Positions 52,102 through 61,954 of a DNA stretch of 64,000 bases are shown here, one piece after another; the first letter of the stretch is position 1, and the number at the start of each line of letters is the position of its first letter. Both the position numbers and the translations under genes were made by a program. A model generated the notes under the pieces. It saw nothing but the letters and a program-made list of their open reading frames with translations, was not told the DNA's origin and did not search any database. The stretch comes from Lachnospiraceae bacterium (GTDB taxonomy: Bacteria > Bacillota_A > Clostridia > Lachnospirales > Lachnospiraceae), in the NCBI GenBank assembly GCA_024684065.1, contig JAIKXO010000067.1:1-64000 (forward strand), written 5' to 3'.

Positions 52102-53088
52102 ATGAAAACCAGATTTAATGACCCGATCGATAACTCCATACGAAGCCTGTTTCAGATGATCGTCATGATCAGGGATGAAAGCGATAGCTGCACGGTCATA
52201 GACCATAACAGGGAGCTTGAGAACATTTCTGCAGACAGTACTGAGAACGGGGAGGAACAGAGTTTCAGGAGACTGCGTAAAAGCCTGGCAAGAAACATTC
52301 ATCCTGAGGACAGAGAAGCGTTCTGGCAGCTTTCCGGGCGTGATGCTTTTGTTGATGCGCTGAAAAATAAAGTGTATATTTCCATGGAATGCAGGATAAG
52401 GCATGCAGACCGCAGGTACTACTGGTCTGAGATCATTTTCTGCAATACTACCGCAGAGGACAGTACGGAAGGGAACGACTGTCTGTTTATGATAAGGGAT
52501 GTGAATGACAGAAAGGCTCTCGAGCTTAAGCGTGAAGCTGCAGAAAGAGCGATCCTCAAAAAGCTTCAGGATCAATATGATGCCCTTTTTGAGGAGAATA
52601 TGACGGACCAGCAGACCGGCTGCTATAACCGGAAGGGCCTTAAGTATTATTCGGATATCGTGATCGATGATGCTGAAAAGAACGGCAATGATCTCTTTGT
52701 ATGCGTTGCGGATCTGAACGGACTGAAGCACCTGAACGATACATACGGACATGCGGCAGGAGATGAAGCGATATATGCTGTTTCCAACGAACTCAGAAAA
52801 GCTTCTCCCAAGGGCTCCAAGATAGTCCGTATCGGGGGAGATGAGTTTATGATCTTTGCTTCCGTCGAAAAAGAAAGCAATGAACCGGATCTGTTTGGGG
52901 ACAAGGTTGACAGCGGGATCAGGGCCTACAACGAATCCCACTCAAATCCTTATTCCGTAGGCGTAAGCTATGGATGGGTCCTGCTCCCCGTGAAAGAGGG
53001 CATGACAAGTCTTGATGAATACATAGAAATGGCAGACGCGAAAATGTATGAAATGCGCATAGAACGCGATAAATACAGGAGAGATTGA
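52102..53088 (+). CDS. PAS-GGDEF diguanylate cyclase
   Basis: 328 residues: a PAS-type domain (about 15-140, ending IRDVNDRKAL), a short coiled coil, and a GGDEF domain (about 168-325) with RIGGDEFMIF. The active site is intact, so it should make cyclic di-GMP from two GTP. The inhibitory RxxD site that usually lies five residues before GGDEF is not present. No membrane segment, so it is cytoplasmic. It starts after AGGGGGAAAAG. A terminator follows. Confidence 0.93.
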   Translation: MKTRFNDPIDNSIRSLFQMIVMIRDESDSCTVIDHNRELENISADSTENGEEQSFRRLRKSLARNIHPEDREAFWQLSGRDAFVDALKNKVYISMECRIRHADRRYYWSEIIFCNTTAEDSTEGNDCLFMIRDVNDRKALELKREAAERAILKKLQDQYDALFEENMTDQQTGCYNRKGLKYYSDIVIDDAEKNGNDLFVCVADLNGLKHLNDTYGHAAGDEAIYAVSNELRKASPKGSKIVRIGGDEFMIFASVEKESNEPDLFGDKVDSGIRAYNESHSNPYSVGVSYGWVLLPVKEGMTSLDEYIEMADAKMYEMRIERDKYRRD

Positions 53089-53095
53089 ATAACGG

Positions 53096-53130
53096 AGGGG
53101 ATGGAATGAGAAACCGTCCCCTGTTTTATT
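53096..53130 (+). terminator. Intrinsic terminator after the diguanylate cyclase
   Basis: AGGGGATGG (53096-53104) pairs with CCGTCCCCT (53114-53122), nine pairs with one wobble, followed by GTTTTATT. It begins eight bases after the stop codon and reaches into the end of the convergent recombinase gene. Confidence 0.75.
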
Positions 53131-54178
53131 CCCGCAGTTTTACGGCATTGGCTGCCATGCGCCTTCTGTTTTCGTCCTGGGCCGCATAGTGCTTCCTGGT
53201 AGTGTTGACATCCTTATGCCCGAGGACATCGGCTACCAGATATATGTCCCCGGTCTCTCTGTACAGGCTGGTACCGTAGGTGCTTCTCAGCTTATGGGGA
53301 GTTATCTTCTTAAGCGAGGTAACGGTCTGTGCATATTTTTTAACAAGCTTTTCCACAGCACGCACCGAAAGCCTCTTATTCTGCAGGGAAAGAAAGAGGG
53401 CGTTTTCATGTCCTGATACCGGTATTATGCGCTTCCTTTCTTCGATATAGGAAGAAAGCGCTTCTTCGACCTCATCCCCGAAATATACCACGGCTTCATA
53501 ACCACCCTTGCGCCTTATATGGATACCGTTATTCCTGAAATCCACATCATTCAGATCAAGCCCCACACATTCGGAAACACGGATCCCCGTTCCAAGAAGA
53601 AGCGTGAGCAATGCCAGATCCCGTATCTTTGTCTTTTTATGGAATTCAAGCTGCTTATCCGTAAGGTTTTCCCCGTCTTCGACATTGTCAAGGAGCATTG
53701 CGACCTCATCCGGATCAAGCCTTATTATCTCCTTTTTATGGAGCTTTGGCATCTGGACCAGGGCGGAAGGATTCTTTTCGATCATCTCAGTGGTGATAAA
53801 ATAACCATACATGCTCCTTAATGAAGCAAGCTTCCTCTGTTTCCCCCTTTCGTCATTGGTGATCAGCTCCCCGTCCTTTTCGTAATAGGAGATATAATCC
53901 ATATATTCAACAATATCAATAGCCTTAAGCTCTTCAAGGATGTTTATGGGGATATCTCTTATCTGGTATTTTGCACAGACGGGATTCATTTCATGGAGAT
54001 ATTCGAAGAATATCCTCAGGTCATATGCATAGGCAAGGCGCGTCCTTACCTGCGTGGTGTCCTTTATGCCAAGAAAAAAATCCTTGCAGAAGGCAGGCAG
54101 AGAATTTATGATCTGCCGGAGCCGCAAGGTATTATTAACATTAACCTGATCATGGTACTTCAGATTTTTTGCCGCCAT
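53126..54178 (-). CDS. Tyrosine recombinase, XerC/D-like
   Basis: 350 residues. An N-terminal SAM-like helical domain (about 20-130) and a catalytic domain with the Arg in GTGIRVSECVGL, HKLRSTYGT, LGHKDVNTT (His) and the nucleophile Tyr in RKHYA. The full R-H-R-H-Y set is present. Tyrosine recombinases of this length near lexA are common in Clostridia and look chromosomal rather than phage-borne; no att repeats, excisionase or phage genes are seen. Chromosome dimer resolution is the likely role, but it is not proven. Confidence 0.9.
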   Translation of the reverse strand: MAAKNLKYHDQVNVNNTLRLRQIINSLPAFCKDFFLGIKDTTQVRTRLAYAYDLRIFFEYLHEMNPVCAKYQIRDIPINILEELKAIDIVEYMDYISYYEKDGELITNDERGKQRKLASLRSMYGYFITTEMIEKNPSALVQMPKLHKKEIIRLDPDEVAMLLDNVEDGENLTDKQLEFHKKTKIRDLALLTLLLGTGIRVSECVGLDLNDVDFRNNGIHIRRKGGYEAVVYFGDEVEEALSSYIEERKRIIPVSGHENALFLSLQNKRLSVRAVEKLVKKYAQTVTSLKKITPHKLRSTYGTSLYRETGDIYLVADVLGHKDVNTTRKHYAAQDENRRRMAANAVKLRE

Positions 54179-54649
54179 ATTTATCTGCTCCCCTTAAGAA
54201 TTATGTTAACCTCATCATTTCAGATTATATAACATTTTCTCTGAATATTCAATGTCAACTCGCTAAGAAAACATATATTTTGATGTATTGTCTTTACTGT
54301 TAAACGATCCGGTAAATCGTCAGCCCCGGGCTTTGACTGTTACGGTTCTCTGACAGATCATCTGAAACCATTCGATCGTGTATTACCTGATATCTTTCAC
54401 CGGTATCAGGGGAGGGCAGAGGAAGGGGCTTTTCATAGCATCCGGGGCGGGAAACGCTTTAATGAGCGTTTCTAATTATCTGATTGACAGCACGGATTTT
54501 GCGAATGTATTATATAAGTTAGACATTTATATTACGCCGTTTGATATATGCCTGAACATACCGGAAACCGTAACAGGCTTCCGGCAGCATATGGGATATA
54601 TCGGATATTTCAGGGTTTAAAAAACCGGTTCACCAAAGAAGGAGGATTT
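54179..54649. other. Long intergenic stretch with promoter
   Basis: 471 bases between the divergent recombinase and alcohol dehydrogenase genes. It holds a hairpin GAAACGCT/AGCGTTTC (54451-54458 with 54465-54472) and the promoter at 54484. A weak 80-residue frame (54378-54620) has no ribosome site and no homology I can see. The hairpin before the promoter could be an operator or the end of a lost gene. Confidence 0.5.
54484..54513 (+). promoter_or_regulatory. Probable promoter of the alcohol dehydrogenase gene
   Basis: TTGACA (54484-54489), an 18-base spacer and TATTAT (54508-54513). The start codon is 136 bases downstream, leaving a leader of about 130 bases with no known riboswitch. Confidence 0.65.
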
Positions 54650-55822
54650 ATGGATAATTTCAGGTTATATATGCCGACGGAGGTTATATTCGGAAAAGGA
54701 GCGGAAGAAAAGACCGGCGAAGCGGCTAAGCGCTATGGCAGGAAGGCTCTTCTTGTTTACGGACAGGGAAGCGTTGTAAAGAGCGGTTTACTTAAGCGGG
54801 TAGAAGGATCACTTGAAAAGGAAGGGATAGAATATAAGGAATTCGGGGGAGCCAAGCCCAATCCCCTTCTTTCCCATGCCGAGGAGGGAGTTAAGGAAGC
54901 GCTTTCGTTTAACGCCGATATCATCATAGGGGTAGGGGGCGGCAGCGCCATAGATACCGCAAAGGCCATAGCTCACGGAGCGGCAAACCCTGATAATAAA
55001 CTGTGGGATATATGGACAAAAAAGGTTCCTCTTGAAAGATCGCTTGCCGTCGGCGCGGTGCTTACGATACCCGCGGCCGGCAGCGAAATGAGCGATTCCG
55101 CGGTACTTACAAACGAAGAAATAGGGAAAAAAGCAGGGATAAATACGGACTTCAACAGATGCAGATTCGCAGTGATCAATCCCGAGCTTGGAATGACTCT
55201 TCCCAAATATCAGCTTGCGGCGGGAGTTGCGGATATAATGATGCATACCATGGAGAGGTATTTTATTCCTGATTCGGACAGCGAGCTTACGGATGAGATA
55301 GCGGAGGGGCTTTTACGCACCGTTATAAAGAACGGGAAAAAGATAGTTGAGGATCCTTCCGATTATCATGCCATGGCAGAGGTGTTCTGGGCTTCAAGCC
55401 TTTCCCACAATAATCTGACCGAGTGCGGAAGGGGAAAGGATTTTTCCGTTCATAAATTAGGCCATGCCTTATCAGCCCGCTACGGCGTGACGCACGGTGC
55501 CTCTTTATCCGCGGTCTGGGGTTCCTGGGCAGAATATCTGTATAAAGACTGCATCCCCCGTTTTGAAAGATTTGCAAGGAAGGTATGGGAGGTAAGCGAT
55601 CCTGATGCTGAAAGCGCTTCCTCTGAGGGTATAAAGAAGACAGTGGAATTTTTCAGATCGATCGGCATGCCGGCAACCCTCGGTGAGCTCGGCGTCACTG
55701 TTACGGAAGATGACATAAAGGCTCTTTCGCTTGACGCGACCATGCAGGATACGGTGAAGCTCTCAAAGATACGTCCGCTTGAAGCTGCCGATGTTGAAAA
55801 GATATACAGAATGGCACTTTAA
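54650..55822 (+). CDS. Iron-containing alcohol dehydrogenase (butanol dehydrogenase type)
   Basis: 390 residues, group III ADH. NAD(P)-binding GVGGGSAIDTAKAIAHG and metal-binding segments GVADIMMHTMERYF and HKLGHALSARYGVTHGASL are seen. Close in pattern to BdhA/YugJ enzymes that reduce butyraldehyde or similar aldehydes, usually with NADPH; substrate is not certain. The ATG has AAGGAGG seven bases before it; a longer frame from 54548 is rejected because it crosses the leader. A 16-bp hairpin follows the gene. Confidence 0.94.
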   Translation: MDNFRLYMPTEVIFGKGAEEKTGEAAKRYGRKALLVYGQGSVVKSGLLKRVEGSLEKEGIEYKEFGGAKPNPLLSHAEEGVKEALSFNADIIIGVGGGSAIDTAKAIAHGAANPDNKLWDIWTKKVPLERSLAVGAVLTIPAAGSEMSDSAVLTNEEIGKKAGINTDFNRCRFAVINPELGMTLPKYQLAAGVADIMMHTMERYFIPDSDSELTDEIAEGLLRTVIKNGKKIVEDPSDYHAMAEVFWASSLSHNNLTECGRGKDFSVHKLGHALSARYGVTHGASLSAVWGSWAEYLYKDCIPRFERFARKVWEVSDPDAESASSEGIKKTVEFFRSIGMPATLGELGVTVTEDDIKALSLDATMQDTVKLSKIRPLEAADVEKIYRMAL

Positions 55823-55871
55823 TACCAGATACAATAAACACCGTTTATAAAAAGCTCGATATCTGAACCCG

Positions 55872-55906
55872 GCAAACGACAAAATAAGTTTTATTTTGTC
55901 GTTTGC
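55872..55906. terminator. 16-bp hairpin after the alcohol dehydrogenase
   Basis: Arms 55872-55887 and 55891-55906 are perfect complements around a 3-base loop, A/T-rich at the tip. The T-rich 3' arm may serve as the tail. It separates the dehydrogenase from the TIR gene. Confidence 0.65.
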
Positions 55907-55932
55907 TGTAATCAGAGAAAATCCTGAGACTT

Positions 55933-58900
55933 ATGGATCCTAACCAGCCCCTGGGACAATTTACATATTTTGCTTTCATCAGCTATAAGCACGCAGACGG
56001 GAAATGGGCGGACTGGCTTCAACGCAGTCTCCAGTCTTACCGTCTGCCGCAAAAGACCCATAAACGCTATCCGGAACTTCCTCTGCGCCTTACTCCGGTT
56101 TTTCTGGATAAGACCAATCTTACTCCTGGCATCCTTGACGAGGGGCTTAAAAACGAAGTCCAGGCATCCAGATTCCTGATAGTTATATGTTCGAGGCAGG
56201 CACATGCAGCCTCAAAATACCTTGATGATGAGATCCAGTATTTCATAGACGGCGGAGGCGATGCCTCGCGCATTATCCCTTTTATAGTAGATGACAGCCC
56301 TGCGCCGGAAGAAGACTGCTTTCCCAAACGGTTGCAGGAGCTTTGCGAAACAGCGACGATCCTTGGCGCAAACATATTTGAATCGGGAAAGCGGAATGCT
56401 TTTCTGAAGGTCGTTGCCTATATGCACGGGATCAAACTCGCCGAAATAGAAAGCGATGACGATCGAAGAAGAAAAACCTTCAGAAGAACCCTGGCCGCCG
56501 GAATAGGCGGTTTTCTCCTGATCGCAGGCATTTTGGGCTACAGGTTCTGGGATTACTATGTGCCAAAGACCAGATACTATCTCGATTATGTTGAGCGTTA
56601 CGGGGTGCCGGAGGGGGTCCATGAGCTTACCGAAAGCGAGATACGCGCAATGAACGGCCATTATACCCTGATCTCAAGGGAGGGCAGGGTAAGGGAAATC
56701 CTCCACGAGGATTCCCGCGGCAGGCTGACAGTACCGCCATATGATGCCTCAAGGCCTGCGCATGCTGCTTATGAATATACTGAGAATGGGGATTTGGAGC
56801 GTGTGACCTGCTATGATACCGAGGACAGTCCTTCCCTTGTCATGGATTATTATGGCAGCAAATATGCGGATCTCAGGAAATATACGGAGGACGGCGCGGA
56901 TTCCTTTGGCGCTGCTGTGGCTCTTCCCGCACATACGGCACTTTCATCGGGCAATCTTTTCGAGGGAAGTAATTCCACCGCGTTAAGGAGCAGCATAGTC
57001 AGGTACCTGTTCATATATGATGAAAACGGGTTTTTAAAGGAACTGCGTTATGTAGGTGACCCGGCTTATAACCATATAGCAGTCGATGCTGACGGTATTG
57101 CGGGGCTGCGATACGAGAGGGATGAACTCGGCAGGGCCTTAAAACAGTATTACCTCTCGTATACAGGCACCGGTTTAAGCGCGGAAGAGGCTGAGAATTA
57201 TGCCGTTATCGGCACAAGGCAGGGATTATTCGGGATGTCGTACCTTTATGACGGGGAGGATGATCTGTGCGAAGTTTCATATATTTCCGCAGACGGTAAG
57301 CCTGTTATGTCAAAGGATAACGGATATGCCAGACTTTTAAGGGCATTTGAGGATCATAACTGTACAGAAATATCTTATTATGACGGTTCGGGTGCTTATA
57401 CATCCTGCAGGGAAGGCTATGCCTGCATGAAAGCCGCCTACGACGATTACGGAGATCCTATACGGGAGGAATATGTAAACGGTGAAAATTCGCCGGTATT
57501 AAGTACATACGGGTATGCGGCGGCAGAATATGCCTATGATGAAAAAGGGAACCGCACTGAAACGATATTCTACGGTACTGAAGGAGAGCGGATCGTAAGC
57601 GCCTATTCAGGATACTGCCGGGAGAGAGATGAATACGACTCCGGGGGAAACCTGACAGGCTGCCGTTTCTATGATGAAGAGGATGTCCCGGTTTTCTGCA
57701 ATAACGGATTTGCGGGATACGAAAAGGCATATAACGAAAACGGGAAGACGGAGAAGATCACGTATCTCGGCACCGACGGTAAGCCGGTCATAATGAAAGA
57801 GGGATATGCCTCCTGCGTCTTCTCATACGACACCGGGGGACGGGTGGTAAAAAGACAGTATTTCGATGCGGAAGATAAACCTCTTTTGCAGGAACAGGGC
57901 TATGCTGAGATACGGACGGAATATGATGAAAGAGGAAACATTGCCTCCTCAGGTTATTACGGGGCGGATGGAAAGCCCGTCATTTGTGCGGACTGGACTG
58001 CAGGCGTTTCTTTTTCATATGACGACAGGGGAAATATAATACGGAAGTCATTTTACGGAACAGACGGGGAACCGGTACTCTGTGCGGCCGGCTGGGCTTC
58101 GCTTTCCGCGGAATATGACGGGCTCGGCAACATGATCTTAAGGACTTATTACGGAAAGGATGGCGAGATTAAGGAAGCCGATGACGGCCATGCCGTCGTT
58201 GCCTGGGAATATGACGATCGGGGCTTTCTTCTGAAGGAAAGCTTTTTAAAAGATGACGGAAGCCTTACCATGGGAAGGGAAGGGTTCGCGTTCCATACCC
58301 GTGCCTATGACGAACGGGGCAACGCCGTAAGGGAGGATTTTTTTGACAAGGAAGGGAATCCCGTGATCATAGGCGAAGGCTATGCAGGGGCAGAGTATGG
58401 ATATGACGAAAGAGGGAACCAGATAAGCCAGCGTTTCTTTGGAACGGACGGACAGCCTATACTGAATGCCGACGGCTATGCCGGAGTGAACAGTTTATAT
58501 GATGAGAAGGGAAATCCTACGGAGAGGACCTTCTTAGGAACGGACGGAAAACCTGCACCTTACGTTCACGGCTATGCCAGGGTGGTATTTTCATATGATG
58601 AGAGAGGCAACGCCGCAAGCGCTTCTTATTTTGACGCCAGCGGCAATCCTGTCATATCGGATGAAGGGATCTTTTCCTATAAACGTGAATATGATGAACG
58701 CGGGTATCTGAAAAAGGAGAGCTTTTTTGATTCGGACGGAGAGCTCATGAACGGGCGGGACGGCTATGCTTTTCATATAAGGGAGTATGATGAGAGGGGC
58801 AATGCTGTCAGGGAATCGTTTTATGACAGTGACGGGAACCTTACGCTTTTCTTTGATGGATATGCTTCTGCCTGCCTTACCTATGACGAGAGAGGACGGC

Positions 58901-59523
58901 AGACCGAGACTGAGTATTACGGAACGGACGGAAACCTTATTTTAAACCGTTTCGGATACTGTGAGGTCAGCTATGTATATGACGAACAGGGACATATCAT
59001 CTCGGAGGAGTACAGGGGAACGGACGGACAGCCTGTTTTTACTTCAATGGGATATGCTTCATGCCGGTCGGTATATGACGAAAACGGAAGGCTTGAAGAA
59101 AGGCTGTATTATGATGAAAGCGGGGCGGAGATCGATACAGAGTTCGGTATGAGGAGCTGTATGATAGCTTTTCCCGCAGGAGAAAACCGCGAGGGATATA
59201 GAAAGCTTTCGGAGCTGTTTGTAATTATGAAGCTCGGAGACTGGGAATATGGGAAGTATACGGATTCTCAGAGTATGGTGGAAGCTTTTTTAGAGGCGGT
59301 AAACCTCTCCGCCGAGAATCCGGCGGAGGTACTTTATCTGCAGTATATTGAAGAAACGGATCAGTATATATTATTTAAGGATATTTTCCAAAAAGGAACT
59401 ATGGGGCTTTTGATGGACGAGCGTGAAGTCTCGGAGACTCAATACCGGAAGCTTCTTAAGGCTATGGACCAGGCGCCAGTGGAAGGGAATATCAGGGGCA
59501 AAAGCACTGTTCCCGCAGCCTGA
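55933..59523 (+). CDS. TIR domain, membrane segment and 19 extracellular 32-residue repeats
   Basis: 1196 residues. A cytoplasmic TIR-type domain (about 8-165: FAFISYKHADGKWADWLQ, PVFLDKTNL, SRFLIVICSRQA, SKYLDDEIQYFI with a candidate catalytic Glu), then a basic stretch and one membrane segment (about 187-207). From residue 464 to 1071 (57322-59145) lie 19 tandem units averaging exactly 32 residues, consensus GYAxxxxxYDERGNxxxxxFYGTDGxPV, similar to the YD/RHS type. A unique C-terminal domain follows. N-terminal TIR domains joined to varied C-terminal parts occur in many gut bacteria with no firm role; TIR domains elsewhere cleave NAD or make signals. With the N-in topology the repeats lie outside, like a receptor. 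Confidence 0.85.
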   Translation: MDPNQPLGQFTYFAFISYKHADGKWADWLQRSLQSYRLPQKTHKRYPELPLRLTPVFLDKTNLTPGILDEGLKNEVQASRFLIVICSRQAHAASKYLDDEIQYFIDGGGDASRIIPFIVDDSPAPEEDCFPKRLQELCETATILGANIFESGKRNAFLKVVAYMHGIKLAEIESDDDRRRKTFRRTLAAGIGGFLLIAGILGYRFWDYYVPKTRYYLDYVERYGVPEGVHELTESEIRAMNGHYTLISREGRVREILHEDSRGRLTVPPYDASRPAHAAYEYTENGDLERVTCYDTEDSPSLVMDYYGSKYADLRKYTEDGADSFGAAVALPAHTALSSGNLFEGSNSTALRSSIVRYLFIYDENGFLKELRYVGDPAYNHIAVDADGIAGLRYERDELGRALKQYYLSYTGTGLSAEEAENYAVIGTRQGLFGMSYLYDGEDDLCEVSYISADGKPVMSKDNGYARLLRAFEDHNCTEISYYDGSGAYTSCREGYACMKAAYDDYGDPIREEYVNGENSPVLSTYGYAAAEYAYDEKGNRTETIFYGTEGERIVSAYSGYCRERDEYDSGGNLTGCRFYDEEDVPVFCNNGFAGYEKAYNENGKTEKITYLGTDGKPVIMKEGYASCVFSYDTGGRVVKRQYFDAEDKPLLQEQGYAEIRTEYDERGNIASSGYYGADGKPVICADWTAGVSFSYDDRGNIIRKSFYGTDGEPVLCAAGWASLSAEYDGLGNMILRTYYGKDGEIKEADDGHAVVAWEYDDRGFLLKESFLKDDGSLTMGREGFAFHTRAYDERGNAVREDFFDKEGNPVIIGEGYAGAEYGYDERGNQISQRFFGTDGQPILNADGYAGVNSLYDEKGNPTERTFLGTDGKPAPYVHGYARVVFSYDERGNAASASYFDASGNPVISDEGIFSYKREYDERGYLKKESFFDSDGELMNGRDGYAFHIREYDERGNAVRESFYDSDGNLTLFFDGYASACLTYDERGRQTETEYYGTDGNLILNRFGYCEVSYVYDEQGHIISEEYRGTDGQPVFTSMGYASCRSVYDENGRLEERLYYDESGAEIDTEFGMRSCMIAFPAGENREGYRKLSELFVIMKLGDWEYGKYTDSQSMVEAFLEAVNLSAENPAEVLYLQYIEETDQYILFKDIFQKGTMGLLMDEREVSETQYRKLLKAMDQAPVEGNIRGKSTVPAA
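57322..59145 (+). repeat. 19 x 96-bp in-frame repeat in the TIR gene
   Basis: Units average 96 bases; only units 1 (31 codons) and 3 (33 codons) deviate, cancelling out. Units 10, 11, 15 and 16 are similar to each other (AFHxREYDERGNAVRE type), pointing to duplication of blocks. DNA identity between most units is modest, so the array is old. Confidence 0.9.
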
Positions 59524-59615
59524 ACAGATATAATAAACTCAAAATAAAATAGCATTTACTATACTTTTAACTGATAACCGGGATAATATCATTAAGGATT
59601 AAAAAGGAGGACAGT

Positions 59616-61889
59616 ATGAAATTACAGAAGACAATCACATTTACGATCATTCTATCGATGCTCATACCGGTAAATGCGTTCGCAAATGTTCCCACGATGC
59701 AGGAGGTCTCGGAGAAAATGCTTGACCCGGATCACTGGGTTGAAGATTCGGAAGAGGCGGATGAGCTGCTTGCAGACAGGGATGAGATTGAAAGGCTGAA
59801 TGAGTCGTTTTTGTCCTGTGAAGACTGCAATATGAACGATCTTGATTCATTTGATGCGGCCTTTGACGGGGAATCGGCAAATCTCGGAAGATGGAAGTCA
59901 ACAATGACGGGGCTTGCAGGTTATCTTGACGGAAAGCATTATGATTCTTCCGGCAATATCATCACGGGAAGATATGTTGACCGCATTCTGCAGAATCTTG
60001 ATGATCCGGGAGCCATAAAGGAGCAGGATACACAGTACGGCATATGTGTCCGCCGCTCTGATGTGAGGGCCTATCCGACCGAACTGATAATCGCGGACGA
60101 TCCCGGGGACAATGACTTTGACAATGTCCAGATTTCCGGCATCCGTGTGGGAGAACCGGTGATCGTAAGGGGAGGATCAACGGACGGAAGATATTATTAT
60201 TGCTTTACTTCCTGCGTATCGGGCTGGATCCCCGCAGATGACATAGCGATCTGCAGAAGCAGGGATGAATGGCTCAGGGCCTGGCACTTCCCGGAGGATA
60301 AGACACTTGTGGTCACTTCTTCAAAGATATACCTTGAGCAGAGCAATACGAGTCCCGGACTGTCCCAGATGATGCTTACGATGGGAACCGTGCTTGAGAG
60401 GATCGAACCCTATGAATGCGAAGAAACCATCACAAACCGTTCCTCTTACTATAATTATCCCGTATGGATCCCGGCAAGGGACGAAAGCGGGATGTATGAG
60501 AGAGAGCAGGCGCTTGTATCCGCCCACAACGGAATAAGTGAAGGCTTCCTGCCCCTAACAGGCAGGAATATCCTGACTCAGGCATATGAGATGCTCGGGG
60601 ATACCTATGGCTGGGGAGGAATGCTTTCTTCCGCCGACTGTTCAGGCTATATAAGGGACGTCTATAAATGCTTCGGGTTCGAGCTTCCGCGCAATACGAC
60701 CTGGCAGTCCGCAATGCCGGTGCTTAAATATGACCTGTCCGTTGCGGAGGACGAGGATAAGAAGGAACTGTTCAATGAACTTCCTCCGGGAACGATCCTG
60801 TTCTTCAAGGGGCATGAGATGCTTTATCTCGGACATGAGGGAGATAATTATTACGTGATCAGCTCCTCAAGCTCCCTTATGGATCAGGACAGCGGGGAAA
60901 AGGTCAGGGTCAGGAGCGTTATAATCAATTCGCTCGATGATACAAAAAGAGCCAACGGCAACACATGGATGGAAGACCTGTATGAAGCTGCCGTGCCTTA
61001 CATAGAAAATGCAGAAAATATAAGTATTCCCGTCTTTTCTCTGAAAGAAGAGACAGCATCGGATGAAACTCCTGCGGAGGCTGAATCCCCGGACAGCGTG
61101 GAAGAAGAGACCGTATCACCTGAAGGTCCCTATGAAGAGATTTCCTTTGACGCCTCCTGGGAATATGCGGAAAACGCAAAGATCACGGAGGGTACGGCAA
61201 GGCTTTACCGCTCGGATGCAGAGGTCAGGAAAAACAGGACGATCTGCATAAACGCCGGACATGGGACCGAGGGAGGTACGGAGGTCAAAACCCTCTGTCA
61301 TCCCGACGGAAGTCCCAAGGTCGTAACCGGATCCACTGAAGCCGGGGCCACTGAGGCAACGGCAGTTTCGGCAGGAACCGTCATGAAAAACGGGGATGTG
61401 GAGGCAAAGGCGACATTAAAGGCTGCAATGGTCGTTAAAGAGGAACTTTTGAAGGCAGGCTATGACGTACTTATGATCCGGGAGGAGGACGATGTTGCGC
61501 TTGACAATATCGCCAGAGCCCTGATCGCGGATAATTATGCAGATGCACATATTTCCATCCATTACGATTCCACCGATACGGATAAAGGGGTATTTTACCT
61601 GAGCGTTCCGAATGATGAGGCATATCGTGAAATGGAACCGGTAAAATCTCACTGGAAGATGCATGAGATGCTCGGAAAGAGCCTTATATTCGGACTTCAA
61701 AACGCGGGCTTTCCGATCTGGGATACGGGCGCACTTCCCATGGATCTGACACAGACCTCCTACAGCACGATACCGTCAGTCGATCTGGAGCTCGGAGACA
61801 CGGTGTCCGACTATTCCTATGCGACTCTCGTAAAGGTAGCTGAAGGGATAACGGAAGGACTTGATTATTTTTACGGAAGCGCTGAATGA
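59616..61889 (+). CDS. Secreted SH3-NlpC/P60-amidase cell wall hydrolase
   Basis: 757 residues. Signal peptide (1-23, VNAFA|N), a helical N-terminal domain, an SH3-like domain (about 145-235), an NlpC/P60 peptidase with Cys342 (SADCSGYIRD) and His400 (KGHEMLYLG), an acidic Pro/Glu linker (about 480-515), and an Amidase_3 domain (about 543-755) with INAGHGTEGG and SIHYDS zinc ligands. It should cut both stem peptides and the amide bond between MurNAc and L-Ala. Two hydrolase folds in one protein is uncommon. AAAGGAGG lies before the ATG; it follows the TIR gene by 92 bases, with a possible -10 (TATACT, 59560) in between. Confidence 0.92.
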   Translation: MKLQKTITFTIILSMLIPVNAFANVPTMQEVSEKMLDPDHWVEDSEEADELLADRDEIERLNESFLSCEDCNMNDLDSFDAAFDGESANLGRWKSTMTGLAGYLDGKHYDSSGNIITGRYVDRILQNLDDPGAIKEQDTQYGICVRRSDVRAYPTELIIADDPGDNDFDNVQISGIRVGEPVIVRGGSTDGRYYYCFTSCVSGWIPADDIAICRSRDEWLRAWHFPEDKTLVVTSSKIYLEQSNTSPGLSQMMLTMGTVLERIEPYECEETITNRSSYYNYPVWIPARDESGMYEREQALVSAHNGISEGFLPLTGRNILTQAYEMLGDTYGWGGMLSSADCSGYIRDVYKCFGFELPRNTTWQSAMPVLKYDLSVAEDEDKKELFNELPPGTILFFKGHEMLYLGHEGDNYYVISSSSSLMDQDSGEKVRVRSVIINSLDDTKRANGNTWMEDLYEAAVPYIENAENISIPVFSLKEETASDETPAEAESPDSVEEETVSPEGPYEEISFDASWEYAENAKITEGTARLYRSDAEVRKNRTICINAGHGTEGGTEVKTLCHPDGSPKVVTGSTEAGATEATAVSAGTVMKNGDVEAKATLKAAMVVKEELLKAGYDVLMIREEDDVALDNIARALIADNYADAHISIHYDSTDTDKGVFYLSVPNDEAYREMEPVKSHWKMHEMLGKSLIFGLQNAGFPIWDTGALPMDLTQTSYSTIPSVDLELGDTVSDYSYATLVKVAEGITEGLDYFYGSAE

Positions 61890-61954
61890 ATAATGGACAG
61901 TTTCAGTGCCGTTCATGGAAACACTGATCTTTGCTTTATTGAGGAGGACTCAAT

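Noticed and set aside
52081..52941. 286-residue - strand frame opposite the diguanylate cyclase
   Set aside because: The + strand encodes intact PAS and GGDEF motifs; the antisense frame has none.
53126..54178. Tyrosine recombinase considered as a prophage or island integrase
   Set aside because: No att repeats, excisionase, phage genes or tRNA next to it; neighbours are ordinary chromosomal genes.
54378..54620. 80-residue + strand frame before the alcohol dehydrogenase
   Set aside because: No ribosome site, and it contains the dehydrogenase promoter.
57322..59145. 96-bp periodicity considered as a CRISPR or satellite array
   Set aside because: The period is in frame and encodes a clear 32-residue protein repeat with diverged DNA.
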